In this document: positions 22,331 to 33,473 of the stretch, piece by piece
Layout: every line of letters begins with the position of its first letter
Numbering within the stretch: the first letter of the stretch is position 1
Assembly (NCBI GenBank): GCA_963082975.1
Contig: OY720348.1
Location: forward strand, 15,062,078 to 15,126,077
Length of the DNA: 64,000 nt
DNA from: Labia minor
Lineage: Eukaryota; Arthropoda; Insecta; Dermaptera; Spongiphoridae
Direction of reading: 5' to 3'
Position numbers and translations under genes: made by a program
The notes under the pieces: generated by a model
Told to the model about the DNA's origin: nothing
Database searches by the model: none
Seen by the model: only the letters and a program-made list of their open reading frames with translations

Positions 22331-22564
22331 ATTGTATTATTATTTTTTTATTGTCTATATTAATTGGCAATTATGCTTGTTTAGACACATTGAAGAATTC
22401 ATATTGATATTTTTTATTACAATATATTTAACAATTATAACATAGTTAAATTAACATTAATTTATTCTTTTAAACAAAATTTTGTACACGTGTTTTATAT
22501 TCATTGAATTTGTAAAATTATTAAGAGGTTTTTATCTAATATAACTAATATTATTAATTAAGCT
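22331..22564. other. AT-rich, no gene seen
   Basis: Nothing recognisable; it may include the rest of the LTR. Confidence 0.4.
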
Positions 22565-23281
22565 AATTAATATTACGACGCAGTCATCATTGCAGATAGC
22601 AAAAAAGACCTCCAAGAAATGATCAACAAATTCCAAACCAAAGCTAAGAAATTTAACTTAGAAATTTCGATTCCTAAAACCAAATCCATGACAATATCTA
22701 AAATACCTACCAGATGTAAAGTAGTGATAAATGACACAAGAATAGAACAAGTCTCAAAATTTAATAATCTCAGAATCGAGGTGAGCAGCGGAAATATCTA
22801 TGACGAGGTACAGGCCTAAGTGACGAAAGCAGCAAAGGTATCGGGATGTCTCCGAGACGTAGTCTGGAACAATAAATATATGTCCAAAGAGAGTAAGACA
22901 CGCATATATAAAACCTGAATAGGACCCATCTTAAACTACGCCGTAGAAACAAGAACAGAAACCACCAAAACCAAAAACCGTCTGCAAGTAGCCGAAATGA
23001 AATCCTAAGATCGATCTTAGGGCTCAGTATAAGAGACAAAGTTCGAAATGAAAACATCCGAAATCAATGTGGAATCATCGACATATTAAAATGGACAAGA
23101 GGAAGATGGTACAAGCACGTCATACGAATGGACAAACATGCCCTACTGTCGAAACCAAATATAAAGAGACCTCTTGGCTGACCTCCAAAAAGATGGATTG
23201 ACAGTTGGCAAGACTCCGGGGAAGAATCTGGAAATCAACAGGAGAAATCCTAGTACAAGAAGAAGAAGAAGAAGAAGAAGC
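22565..23281 (+). pseudogene. LINE 3' end with (GAA)n tail
   Basis: The plus-strand reading starts inside the catalytic box region (YDAVIIADSKKDLQEM) and continues through FNLEISIPKTKSMTISK, an FNNL-x-IEVSS block and a basic C-terminal region. Several stops and frameshifts interrupt it. It ends in (GAA)n at about 23258-23280, a simple-repeat tail typical of CR1/RTE/Jockey-type LINEs. It is 5'-truncated and dead. Confidence 0.7.
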
Positions 23282-23455
23282 TAATTTCTTAAACCAATTT
23301 AAAATTATCTAGTAATTTTTTCTCAGATAAATTAAATTTGCAATAAAAATGTTATGGTTTAATATAATATTAGATATATATTCATCACAGAATATTCATA
23401 AATCATATTTAAATCAATTCATAATGGAATGTATAAAATTTTATATTTTTTCCAG

Positions 23456-25150
23456 ATCACTTGTGCCATTATAATTTGCATAACTAATTCATTATCCGTA
23501 GAAGAAAGGGGATACCTGTTTTTTCCCTTGAATGATAATTTACGTGCAACTTGGATAAAACAATTGGGGTTGAATCGTTTTATCGGATTCACATATAACC
23601 AAATGTCTAACCACCGTGTATGTAGGATTCACTTTGAAGACAACGATTTTTGTACAGGGGAGAAGAACAAATTATTGCGTGCAAGGATACCAAAGAATGT
23701 ATTCCAAGATGGTACTAATCACTTTTAAATTTATTATGGTTTAATATAATATTATATATATATTCATCACAGAATACACACAAATCATATTTAAATCAAT
23801 TCTTAATGGAATGTTAGATATAGAACAAATTTCTAGTTTTCTTTTATCTGGTTTTTTTTAGTTGTTGATGAACAGCCTAATCCTCAACTCATCGAAACAC
23901 CGCTAAGAGATTTCAGCCGTGCATTCTCTGAAGAAGACATTAGTGTTTCACCTTCAACTCCTCTCAGAAGTATATATTGTATTTAACAATAAAACTATAT
24001 TTAAACTTGCAAATAAAAACGGCATATATATTTTAGTTATTTGAAAATTCCTTGGGAATTATTTTTTAATTGCCGAATTTAATTTATTTGTTAGATATAG
24101 AAGAAATTTCTAATTTACTTTTATTTTGTTTTTTTAGTTGTCAATCCACTGATAGAAGATGGCGGGATTGCATGGTCTGAAGAAGAAATTAGTGTTCTTA
24201 ATTCAACTCCTCTCAGACGTATGTATCATATTTGGGAATCGTAAAATTACATTTAATGCAGAGAAATATCTGCTTCTGATTATTTGAATTCTTCACCAAT
24301 TCACTAATGCAGTTATAATATAATTAAATTTATTAATTCTGTTTAGCATGCTTTTAAACTTATATTATTTTTTGCAGGTAAAACAAGGAATTTAACCCTT
24401 AGGGAGTTAGATTGGTCAACACTACAAGATTTGACTCCTAAAGAACGGAAAATTTTTGACCATTATTGCCGAGTCAATCGTTTATACAATCAAGAGAAAG
24501 TTAGAAGAAAAAATTTATTGAAAAAATACAATAAAACAGAAAGGCAGCATCTTTCCCTCCGAATCCTTTGACAATATGAATGAAATCAATAATCTCCCTC
24601 CACAACTCAGAATTTTCAGTCACTTCTTAGAAATTTGAGGAAATCTAAATATTCCCGCAGATATTCTCTGGAAGAAAAGTCCCTTTTCATATCTATTATG
24701 AAACACAGCCCAAAATGCTATAGATACATGCAAAAAAATCTTTTCTTTCCCTTGTCTTAGAACTTTAAAACGTGCGTTAAACAATTTTCAAGTGACGACT
24801 GCCATCAACAGTCAAATGTTTGATTATTTAAAAATTATTTCCGATTCTCTCCCAGTCGAAAAACGTTATTGCACACTAATGTTTGACGAAATGGAGCTCA
24901 ATAAATTTTTGTATTTAAAAACAAGTAATGTCACTTGGAAAGTGTACGGCTTTGTGGAAATTGGACAAGACGAGAAGAATAAGAAGAAACAGCTCGCTGA
25001 TCATGTATTAGTTTTATGATCCGTGCCATTAATGGTAGTTGGAAGCAACCAATAGCTTTTTATTTTACACGTAACGTAGCGAATAAAGTTACACCAGAAC
25101 GGTTGATCCCCGAGGTCATGAGAAAACAAATTTTGTTGTCGTTGCGTCGG
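23456..25150 (+). pseudogene. THAP/P-element-like transposase gene, 5' part
   Basis: Four exons can be read: 23456-23711, 23862-23969, 24138-24218 and from 24378, all with GT-AG introns and matching phase. Exon 1 encodes a THAP zinc finger (C-x4-C, then a central FFPLND, W-I-K and a C-x2-H pair), the DNA-binding domain of P-element and THAP9 transposases. Exon 4 runs into the P-transposase body, with NFQVTTAINSQMFDYLKIIS, TLMFDEMELNKF and LADHVLV blocks; the DEM motif carries a predicted catalytic Asp. Frameshifts near 24555, 24625, 24760 and 25016 inactivate it. It stops at about 25150, next to a gypsy element on the other strand. Exons 2 and 3 look like duplicates (see findings). Confidence 0.8.
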
Positions 25151-25222
25151 TCTGAATACTGAATACTCCATATTTTTTAAATTACTTTTAGCTAATAGCT
25201 CTTTTCTAAAATTAGACAATTC

Positions 25223-25762
25223 TTAATCTTTGTCAGTTTCTTTTTTTACGGTTACAGCAGTGATAGCTTCTGATATGTGTGATATACACAATTTATTTAT
25301 TGTATTTTTTTCAAATTCATAAGATTCATCAACAAAACCTTCTTTTACACTTGAAACCGGTGATCTTGATAGATAATCAACATGTGTATGTTGGGCCGCC
25401 GAGCGATATTTAATTTGATATTCAAATTGCCTTAAAAATAGAGCGTAGCGTGTCAAACGTAGTGCAGTGATAGCAGGCAAATTCTTTGCAGGATTAAAGA
25501 TTGATTCTAATGGTTTATTTTCGGTTATGAGAGTAAATTTTTTTCCGTATAGGTATTGGAACAACTTTTTAGTCGCCCAAAAAATTGCCGTCGCCTCCTT
25601 ATCTAGATGGCTATAATTTTTCTCTGCATTTGTCAATGTCCTGGATATAAAATGAATTGGCTTTAATACGCCATTTACCTCATTCGACAAAATAGCAGCT
25701 AGCGCAAATGGACTTGCATCGCATTCCAGAACTAGCGGTAAGTCCGGATCGTATGGCATCAA
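25223..25762 (-). pseudogene. gypsy-1 RNase H segment
   Basis: The frame encodes the gypsy RNase H: LECDASPFALAAILS at the start holds the first catalytic Asp, followed by KPIHFISRTLTNAEKNYSHL and LDKEA with the catalytic Glu, then FTLITENKPLESIF, where the usual TDHKPL is changed to TENKPL, replacing the second Asp. The protein ends after a short linker and no integrase follows. It is joined to the reverse transcriptase only through a 1-nt frame change at a T-run near 25794. Confidence 0.8.
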
Positions 25763-25787
25763 TACTCTATCACTGGCTAATTCATCT

Positions 25788-27272
25788 TTAATTTTTTAAA
25801 TGCTCTTGCACAGTCTTTGTCCAGTTAAATTTGACGTCTTTTTTTAATAAGTTAGAAAGAGGATGTAGTAACTCTGATGCTCTTGGAATAAATTTGCAAT
25901 AAAATAATGCAAGACCCATAAATGAACGTACCTCGTCAGCATTTTTCGGTGCTGGTGTAGCCATAATAGCAGATACTTTTTCAGGATCTTTTTCTAGTCC
26001 TTTGTCAGATATAATATATCCAAGGTATTTAATTTTTTTTACAAAAAATTTACATTTCTTTTTATTTAAATGTATGTTAAATTTCTTTAATTGATCTAAA
26101 CATTTAATTAAATTTTGTTTACATTCTTGTACTGTACGTCCTTGTATCACAATGTCATCAAAATATGCGAAGCATCCTTCAAGTCCACTTAATATAGGGT
26201 CTAATACTCCATGGAATAAGCTTGGTGCAGTTTTCAGACCAAAAAATAATCTGTTTGCCTTATAAGTTCCCCAATGAGCTATCTGAGCGCTTGGTTCATC
26301 CAAGTTTATATGCAAATATGCTCTCGAAATATCAAGGACACAATAATAGCTTCCTGTTCTTAATTTTGTAAATAATTCTTGAATTTTTGGGATGGGGTGG
26401 TGTGCATCCACCAACTGTTTATTTACTGTGACTTTATAGTCAGCACATAATCTCACTCCTTTATTATCTGCCTTTGGTACAATTACCAGAGGTGTTCCCC
26501 ATGGACAATATTCAATTTTCTCAATAATACCTTGTTTTTCAAGGGCATCCAATTCGTCATTAACATTTGGTAACAACGCAAATGGAACAGTTCGAGGTTT
26601 CAAGAAAATAGGCTTTGCCTCCTCGCGTAGCTGCAGTGATACTTCTAAATTCGGAATGACTCCAGCAGTTTCATCAAAAACTGATTTGTATGTTTGTAAA
26701 ATATAATCAATATTTTTATTTAAGTCAGGCTGAATAGCATGAATTTTGTAATTTTGAATAATATCAAAATTTAAAATATTTAAATTTTTAATCCATTGAC
26801 GTCCCATAATAGGAGAAAATTTTTCTGCAACTATGTATAACTCTCCAAGAATTGTTTTATCTTTATAAGAAACGTTTACTTTAGCTATGCCAAGTGGTTT
26901 AATTGATGTGCCATTATAAGCTTTAAACTTTGTATAACAAGGATATATTTTGATTGTTTCAAAATTCAATTTATTTAATTCATTTTCAGATAATATTGAT
27001 ACTGGGGAACCAGTGTCTAGCTCAAAAGGCTGACATTTGTCGTTAATAAACAAATCAATTAATATTTTTTTATTGGTATCAATAATATTATTGATAAAAT
27101 ATTCGTCTTCACTCAACTCTATGTCTTCAATATCATACTCAATAGTTTTGATTTTTCTAAGATTTAGATGTCCTCGTTTGTCACATTTGGAACATCGAAG
27201 CTTATGTTTTGATCTACATGATGCTGTAGCATGTGTATTATTCCCGCAGCAAAGACATAAGCCTTTGTACAT
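25788..27272 (-). pseudogene. gypsy-1 zinc knuckle, protease, reverse transcriptase
   Basis: The 494-codon frame starts with two knuckle-like Cys/His clusters (CLCCGNNTHATASC, then CSKCDKRGHL). The aspartic protease follows with FELDTGSPVSIL, then reverse transcriptase with LDISRAYLHINLDE, FFGLKTAPSLFHGVLD and the catalytic box YFDDIVIQG, ending in the connection domain (FMGLALFYCKFIP). Catalytic residues are present, so this segment decayed late or is young. The first triplet is not ATG; it is presumably translated by frameshift from gag. Confidence 0.85.
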
Positions 27273-27327
27273 ATATGTTTTATTTTTACTTTGATAAGAA
27301 AAATTACGATTATATTGTGATTTATTA

Positions 27328-28066
27328 TTAAATATTTGTGACTTTTCTTGTGTTAACAGGTTTCTTTGTGTGGCCTATTTTGTTAATCACAGCACCAGAA
27401 TCCTTCGCCACGTTAGAATTCTCAAAAATATTATTTTTCTTATATTCTTCTTCATTCTCCTTTCTTGCTGCCTCAATATTTAATGCATATTCTAAAACTT
27501 TATTTACATCTGCCGTGTCAGCTGATTCCATTTGCAAAATTTTCTCTCTTATGTGTGCATCACTCAAACCTCTAATAAATTGAGCTATGAACACTGAGTC
27601 TACTTGCTGGCTGCACCCATTGCACTCCCATTTACATTTTTGACTGCTTAATTTCAATGCAGCTATATATGCTGATAACGTTTCATGCTTTAATTGAATC
27701 TTTGATAAAAATTTATGCCTTTCTGTGAAAACATTGATAGTTGGATACAGTTGCTTTTCTAATAGTTCAATATTTTCTTTATACGTCAGTTCATTAGGTT
27801 TTTTAGGTGCACAGAGATGATAGCAATTTATAAGTTTGACTACCGATACAGTTTAATAAAATTTGTTGCTTAGCAACCCGGACTTCATCCGTATCAGCTG
27901 TGAGTTTGTTATAAATTTCGAAAGTCACACTATGTGACATTAATGTATGGCTGACTGGATTAGGAGCATTTGTTGGTTGTGATTGCCTTATTGATAAATT
28001 TTGAATTATAAGTGCTAACGCCTCACCTTGCTGTTGTAGAGATATTGCTGATTGTGTTTCTGCCAT
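27328..28066 (-). pseudogene. gypsy-1 gag
   Basis: Translation starts at an ATG at 28066 (MAETQSAISLQQQGEAL). It breaks near 27803 and continues in another frame to 27328 through HKFLSKIQLKHETLSAYIA-like and FIAQFIRGLSDAHIREKIL blocks. The FI-x-GL-x-D-x-IREK-L motif is typical of the capsid region of this gypsy group. Gag proteins coat the element RNA in cytoplasmic particles; this copy is frameshifted. Confidence 0.7.
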
Positions 28067-28191
28067 CTTTAGTTATATTCAATAATAAAATTTTAAATCA
28101 ATCACTATTAGATAATATTTATTTAAATTTTCAAAAAAAAAAATAAGGTGACTTGACTTGACTTGTCGTTTTAAATCCTCGTCGCCACTTT

Positions 28192-28358
28192 TGTTATGTA
28201 TTTAAATAAATACAATTAAATATAATTGAAGAAGTTTATTAATCGAGTAAGTATTTTTTTAAATTAATCTTTTAAATCTTACAGAAGTTAGTTTACTTAT
28301 ATTTTGTTGTCAAGAAGGCTTATATAGCTGACGTAATTGTTTGTTTATTAAAAAAACA
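28192..28358 (-). repeat. gypsy-1 5' LTR
   Basis: This 167-bp block is bounded by TG...CA-type ends (TGTTATG on the plus strand at 28192, AAACA ending 28358) and lies exactly next to the primer-binding site. On the minus strand it holds a TATATAAG box at 28326-28319 and an AATAAA-type signal within the ATTAATAAACTTC block. A partial second copy of the same LTR sits at 30782-30841 in the opposite orientation. Confidence 0.65.
28319..28326 (-). promoter_or_regulatory. LTR TATA box
   Basis: TATATAAG on the minus strand, inside the gypsy-1 LTR and upstream of gag, as expected for LTR-driven transcription. Confidence 0.5.
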
Positions 28359-28607
28359 GTACCGGGACCCCGAGCCTCGGCTCGGTACTTAAGTTAAAAA
28401 AAATGATTCATTATTATTGGGTTTGGCTGGTAATATTAATACCTGGGACACCGAGTTGTCGCTCGACCCTTTAAAAAATATTAATCTACAATTAATTATT
28501 TATTACAATTATTAAATGTTGCATCATTGCATCAATCTGATTAAAATGAATTGAACTGGGGTCCTCAATAATACAAACAAACAATTTTAGCTAGCATAAT
28601 AAGATTA
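28359..28607 (+). repeat. Family B deletion derivative
   Basis: It begins TACCGGGACC with the perfect CCGAGCC-TC-GGCTCGG hairpin, follows the same blocks as 10968-11215, then jumps straight to the GCTAGCATAATAAGAT terminus, omitting the tRNA-like middle. This short form links the hairpin start and the common terminus as the two ends of one element. Confidence 0.7.
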
Positions 28608-29127
28608 ATCCAAGTAATATCGTCTATTTCTATTCGACACTATTTTCAGTTATGAAATGAACAGTCAGTAGAGAGTAAAAAAATTGTAATTGAAGACCGT
28701 TGTTTTTAAAAATAATTAAATTATTTTATAGATTATAAAATAAAAATTATTGTATTAACATTAAAAATATTGAAATAAAAAAATAATAGTTTGATTTAAT
28801 AAACTAAAATATTATAAACATTTTTAATGTGAATTTGTCAGGGAGGTAGGGAGCCCAATTCATTTAACCATCCATGTTGTATAAGGAATCTTAATTTCTT
28901 AACACTCCGTTTTTTCAAATTTAAAATAGAGGGAGAGAAAGAGTTTCAATTATATTCGAATAGTCTATATATTCTATATATGAGTATTTTTTTTTTCTGA
29001 ATTTAATACCAAGTTGATTTTCAAAATTTTCTATTCTTTATGCATATGATTGATTACATGTGTTAAAATTTAAACAAATTCAAATATTCTAATTTATAAA
29101 TTTATATAAAATTTAATATTATTTTTT
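28608..29127. other. AT-rich, no gene seen
   Basis: Nothing recognisable. Confidence 0.45.
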
Positions 29128-29245
29128 CGAGACTAATGGCAAATACCGGTGGCCCTAGTCAGAGCAAGAGAAGACTCCTTTTGGTAGCGGCCCAGTCGAT
29201 GATGTTATATGGATCGGAGATTTGGGCTTTACAACTATATTTTAA
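29128..29245 (+). pseudogene. R1-type LINE fragment
   Basis: A 40-codon remnant reading MANTGGPSQSKRRLLL, then SMMLYGSEIWA, matches the region just after the reverse-transcriptase thumb of R1/Jockey LINEs (a LMPNTGGP...LLYGAE-like block). Nothing else of the element remains. Confidence 0.6.
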
Positions 29246-29329
29246 GTGAAAAAATGATTTCTTGGTTATATAAAAATTAAAATATGATTCTTTATATCTT
29301 TATTATACAGAAAAGTAGGCGTGTTAATA

Positions 29330-29935
29330 TAAAATATATACCTGGGACACCGAACTATCACTCGACCCTTTAACCAATTTATACAATTTATTTTTATATA
29401 CTTTAAAAATTTTACAATTTTTTAATTATTTATTATAATTGTTAAATGGGATTTCTAAAAATGACCCATTAAAAATTTGTTTCCTAAAATGTTTCAAATT
29501 AATTAAAATAAATTGTATAAATGTTCATTTATAAAATCTATATATCTGTGAGTTTGTTTTTCGATTTTTTAAATTTTGATTTTGGATTCGATTAGAGCTT
29601 AAAATGTGTAAATGTAAAGTGGTCTTGGTTTTTTTAAAATTCGTTTGGGAACATGGTCAAATCGGCAGTCAAAGTTGAAAATTCCCCATATATTATAACT
29701 ACTGTAATTAGTATTATTATAATGTAAAATTATAAAGAAAAAATGTTTAGACATTATTATAGACATTTTCATTCTGTAAATTAAATAATTTTATTTCATT
29801 TAAATAAATATCTATTTTTAAATATTTTTTTCTCTCTACATTATTTATCTAATTCTCACAATATATTAAGATCATACCGGGACCGAGCCTCGGCTCTGTA
29901 ATTAAGTTAAAAAAAAAAAATTCATTATTATTGAT
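29330..29935. repeat. Family B scraps in AT-rich sequence
   Basis: Near 29340 is an ACCTGGGACACCGA block and near 29876 an ATACCGGGACCGAGCCTCGG block, both degraded pieces of family B 5' ends. The sequence between them is AT-rich without signal. Confidence 0.5.
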
Positions 29936-30139
29936 AAATATATATCGTAATTTATAATTATAAAATATTATTAAAATATATATTTTTAATTTTATTTCGA
30001 AATTAAATAAAAAATTTTAAAATATTTTAAATATAAAAAAAATATTAATACAATATTCTTTAAAAAAAGGCGGGAGTCAAATTTCAATATAAATGTCATT
30101 TGTGATGTCATCAATATATAAATTAATAATAAATAATAT
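29936..30139 (+). repeat. Family D repeat, copy 1
   Basis: A ~200-bp AT-rich repeat with a TTTTATTTCGAAATTAAATA block and a GGCGGGAGTCAAATTTCAAT block. It is matched at 34905-35110 and partly at 30420-30550. Confidence 0.6.
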
Positions 30140-30757
30140 TAATAAATATTAAATTTAATAAAAGAACAATGAATAAATAAATATAAAATAGTAATTTATT
30201 AAAATGTAAACAATAGATAAAAAGAAAAAAAATAACAAATTCATTATTTTCATTTTCATTTTTAAATAACGATTCACCCGGAGAGTTTCGAACCGACGAA
30301 ATCCACTCGTTAAAACATCACTTTACCATCTTGACTAAATATATTTAGATAAAAAATTGTCATTTTTTTACTGTCTTAGCAGGCAGATTTGATGTTTTTT
30401 ATTTTATTTTTTTTTTTTGAGAGAGATTAATAAATATCTATATATATTTTATTAAAAATAAATATTTTTAATTTTATTTCGAAATTAAATAATAAATTTT
30501 AAAATATTTTAAATAAAAAAAAATATTAATACAAATAAAAATGGAGGCCAATTTTGACGTTTTCCATATATAATTTTCAATTAAGAAATTAATAATGAAG
30601 CTGAATGTTTCAAGAGATATCATCAATAAAACTTAATTTTTCTTTATAAATACTATATCTAGTGTGAATTTGAAAAAAATCGTTAGAGCGGTTTTTGAGA
30701 ACCAATATATATAGATAGATAGATATATACAATTTTAGCTAGCATAATAAGATAAGA
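30140..30757. repeat. Family B copy 3, interrupted by family D
   Basis: Same body as copies 1 and 2. The tRNA-like part is eroded: the D-arm is lost but the B-box region (GTTTCGAACC on the plus strand, about 30286) is kept. About 160 bp of family D-like sequence (about 30387-30550) is inserted after the TCTTAGCAGGCAG block, so family D moved after family B here. It ends with GCTAGCATAATAAGAT. Confidence 0.65.
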
Positions 30758-30781
30758 TATTCTTATTATTATTGTATACAT

Positions 30782-30841
30782 TTAACTCGATTAATAAACT
30801 TCTTCAATTATATTTAATTGTATTTATTTCAATACATAACA
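30782..30841 (+). repeat. gypsy-1 LTR fragment (inverted copy)
   Basis: Sixty bases match the 3' end of the gypsy-1 LTR in reverse orientation (ACTCGATTAATAAACTTC through ATACATAACA). The ACATAACA end is intact and the 5' part is lost. It could be a truncated solo LTR. Confidence 0.6.
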
Positions 30842-30848
30842 TATACCA

Positions 30849-31196
30849 ATGAATATAAAGGGGCTTATCGCGTCAAAATTATTATCAAAGGGAATAAAAA
30901 TTAATATATATAAAAGAATTATTTTACCGGTTGTATTATCTGGGTGCGAGGCATGGTCTAGGACTTTAGGTGACGAGAGTAGATTTAGAGTATTTGAGAG
31001 TAGGATTCTGCGAGTGGGAAACGTCCACTTGAAAGACCCAGGACACGATGGGTGGATAATGTGGGAAAGGATGTGAGAGAGATGGGAGAGGGTAGGGACT
31101 GGAGGGATGTGGGTCAGAATAGGAATACTTGGAGGGGTGTGGTTGCTGCGACAAGAACTTTCGAGTTCAGTAGAGCCACAGAGATAGATAGATAGA
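30849..31196 (+). pseudogene. LINE 3' end with (GATA)n tail
   Basis: The frame reads LLSKGIKINIYKRIILPVVL, then SGCEAWSRTLGDESRFRVF, the thumb/C-terminal part of a CR1-like LINE protein (YKTIILPVVLYGCE-type block). After a frame change the C terminus continues to the (GATA)n tail at 31180-31194. Same family as 17700-18010. Confidence 0.7.
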
Positions 31197-31257
31197 AATT
31201 GAATTCATTTTTTAGAATTTCTAAATGAAAAATCAAATTATATAAATTTTATTTTAG

Positions 31258-31424
31258 ATTAGGGGTGAGCAACCTTTTTTTTATCAAAGGGTCAAACGAA
31301 ATCAGAATTTAGTTGATTTAAAATATAATTAGTGCTATAAAGTATATAAACAATATTCAAAGAAAATATTGTTTTCATTATTAAGACTATTTTTCAAACA
31401 TTATGTATTAATATATGTTAATCT
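31258..31424. mobile_element. hAT-like end fragment and AT-rich filler
   Basis: TAGGGGTGAGCAACCTTTTT at about 31260 resembles hAT ends of the CAGGGGTGGGCAACC type. No partner end was seen. Confidence 0.3.
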
Positions 31425-31668
31425 AAATTTTATTTTCGAAAAAATTTCTTTATCGATAATTACATTCAAATGGTTATTCTCTTGTATGAATTTATTCCTG
31501 TTTTAATTATATAAACATTAAATTTCTTTTTACAATAATTACATTAAAAAGGTTTTTTTTTGTATGAATTATATAATAAATGTGTTTTTAAATTTGATTT
31601 CATAATAAATTTATTTTCAGTATAATTACATTCAAAAGGTTTTTTTGTATGAATTAATAAATGTCTAT
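31425..31668 (-). pseudogene. Decayed C2H2 finger units
   Basis: Downstream of the open zinc-finger frame, 84-bp periodic remnants continue on the minus strand: an ECNYTENKF-MKSNLKTHL unit, then more eroded ones with lost Cys and His codons. They show that the ancestral finger array was about three units longer. Confidence 0.65.
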
Positions 31669-32921
31669 TTAAGTATGATTTATCATTAAATTTCTTTTTA
31701 CAATCATTACATTCAAAAAGTTTTCTCCTGTATGAATTAATAAATGTCGATTTAAATGTGATTTTTGAATAAATTTCTTTTTACAATAATTACATTCAAA
31801 ACGTTTTTCTCCTGTATGAATTAATAAATGTTGATCTAAATTTGATTTACGATTAAATTTCTTTTTACAATAATTACATTCAAAAGGTTTTTCTCCTGTA
31901 TGAATTAATTCATGTCGGTCTAAATGTGATTTCCGATTAAATTTCTTTTCACAATAATTACATTCAAAAGGTTTTTCTCCTGTATGAATTAATAAATGTT
32001 GATTTAAATGTGTTTTTTGATTAAATTTCTTTTTACAATAATTACATTCAAAAGATTTTTCTCCCGTATGAAATAATAAATGTCTATTTAAATATGATTT
32101 ATCATTAAATTTCTTTTTACAATAATTACATTCAAAAGGTTTTTCTCCTGTATGAATTAATAAATGTCGATCTAAAGTTGATTTCCGATTAAATTTCTTT
32201 TCACAATAATTACATTCAAAAGGTTTTTCTCCTGTATGAATTAATAAATGTTGATTTAAATGTGTTTTTTGATTAAATTTCTTTTTACAATAATTACATT
32301 CAAAAGATTTTTCTCCCGTATGAAATAATAAATGTCTATTTAAATATGATTTATCATTAAATTTCTTTTTACAATAATTACATTCAAAGGGTTTTTCTCC
32401 TGTATGAATTAATAAATGTCTATTTAAATTTGATTGTTGATTAAATTTCTTTTCACAATAATTACATTCAAAACGTTTTTCTCCTGTATGAATTAATAAA
32501 TGATGATCTAAATTTGATTTCCGATTAAATCTCTTTTCACAATAATTACATTCAAAAGGTTTTTCTCCTGTATGAATAAATAAATGTTTATCTAAATTTG
32601 ATTGCTGATTAAATTTCTTTTTACAATAATTGCATTCAAAAGGTTTTTCTCCTGTATGAATTAATTCATGTCGATTTAAATGTGATTTTTGATTAAATTT
32701 CTTTTTGCAATAATTACATTGAAAACACCTGTCTTCAGTATGGTTTGAGTGAGTTTCTTCTTTCAATTTTTCGTATAAAAATTTCTCTGTGTCCTTTTTG
32801 AGTTTTACATCATTTATGAAAATTGAAAATATTTGTTTATGTAAACATTTTTTTACATGTTTACATAAAAATGCTTCACTTATATAATTGGCATGACAAT
32901 ATACACAAGAATATAGAGGTC
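31669..32921 (-). CDS. C2H2 zinc-finger protein, terminal exon
   Basis: This is a large exon of a multi-finger DNA-binding protein, probably a nuclear transcription regulator. It opens at a splice acceptor (TTTTTTTAG, then GA at 32921) in phase with the coding frame; earlier exons are not identified. It starts with a C2HC-like unit (CVYCHANYISEAFLCKH) and a short linker, then 12 tandem C2H2 fingers of 28 residues with TGEKPFECNYC-type linkers. Helix positions -1, 2, 3 and 6 vary (for example Q-S-H-R, R-S-N-H, D-S-Y-R) while the scaffold is nearly constant. Fingers 5-6 and 8-9 are identical, marking a 252-bp (three-finger) duplication. A 1-nt loss near 31712 throws the frame off in finger 13, ending the protein early. 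I saw no KRAB, BTB or ZAD-like domain. Confidence 0.8.
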
Positions 32922-33473
32922 CTAAAAAAATAATTGTTTTCGTTATTTTAAATCATTATATTTTTGGTAATTATACAAAAAAGTTACTTGGATAAAACAT
33001 TATACTAAATAAAATTATGTCGTCATAGAAGTACAATACTACATCTGATAAGGGATAATCCTATTTAAATAAGTACTCCTATTAGTTTAAAATATTCTTA
33101 AAAAAAATTAAATAAAATGATAGTTTTCCATAATCATTTTTGTTTCTAAAGTCTTACTTGCAATTATTTATTATATACAATACATATTTTATATATGTAA
33201 ATAAGTTATTTATATATATATCCTATATTCTGCTAGTATTATTGCTATTAATCTTATACTTTGCAATAAAGCATATATTTATTCGAATTTTTCATATTAA
33301 TATTAATTATTTATAAAAGGTAATTATCCAGTTTAACCCCGTGGGGTAAGGGAGGCTAATTTCTTTACCAAACTTGTTCTATTCAATAGACCTAGTCATC
33401 TTTTCTTAGAATTTTTTTACGGGCATCTTATATTTTTCTATATTTTTTTAGATAAAAAGGATTGAAATTTGCT
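32922..33473. other. Probable intron or intergenic, no gene seen
   Basis: AT-rich. It lies upstream of the zinc-finger exon's acceptor, so at least the first part is likely intron. No upstream exon is recognised. Confidence 0.45.

Larger units (their letters stand above)
25223..28191 (-). mobile_element. Truncated Ty3/gypsy element, gypsy-1
   Basis: Reading from right to left: primer-binding site at about 28178-28188 (TGGCGACGAGG on the minus strand), gag, zinc knuckle, protease, reverse transcriptase and RNase H, ending at 25223 without integrase or a 3' LTR. Three or more frame breaks (about 27800, 27300 and 25790) separate the parts. Its pol is most like the K02A2.6 type of animal gypsy elements. 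It lies head-on against the P-like gene, and the loss of its 3' half is probably due to a deletion at that junction. Confidence 0.8.

Noticed and set aside
28359-28607. Helitron ends for family B
   Set aside because: There is no clear 5' TC and no 3' hairpin followed by CTRR, and the hairpin is at the other end. It was left unclassified.
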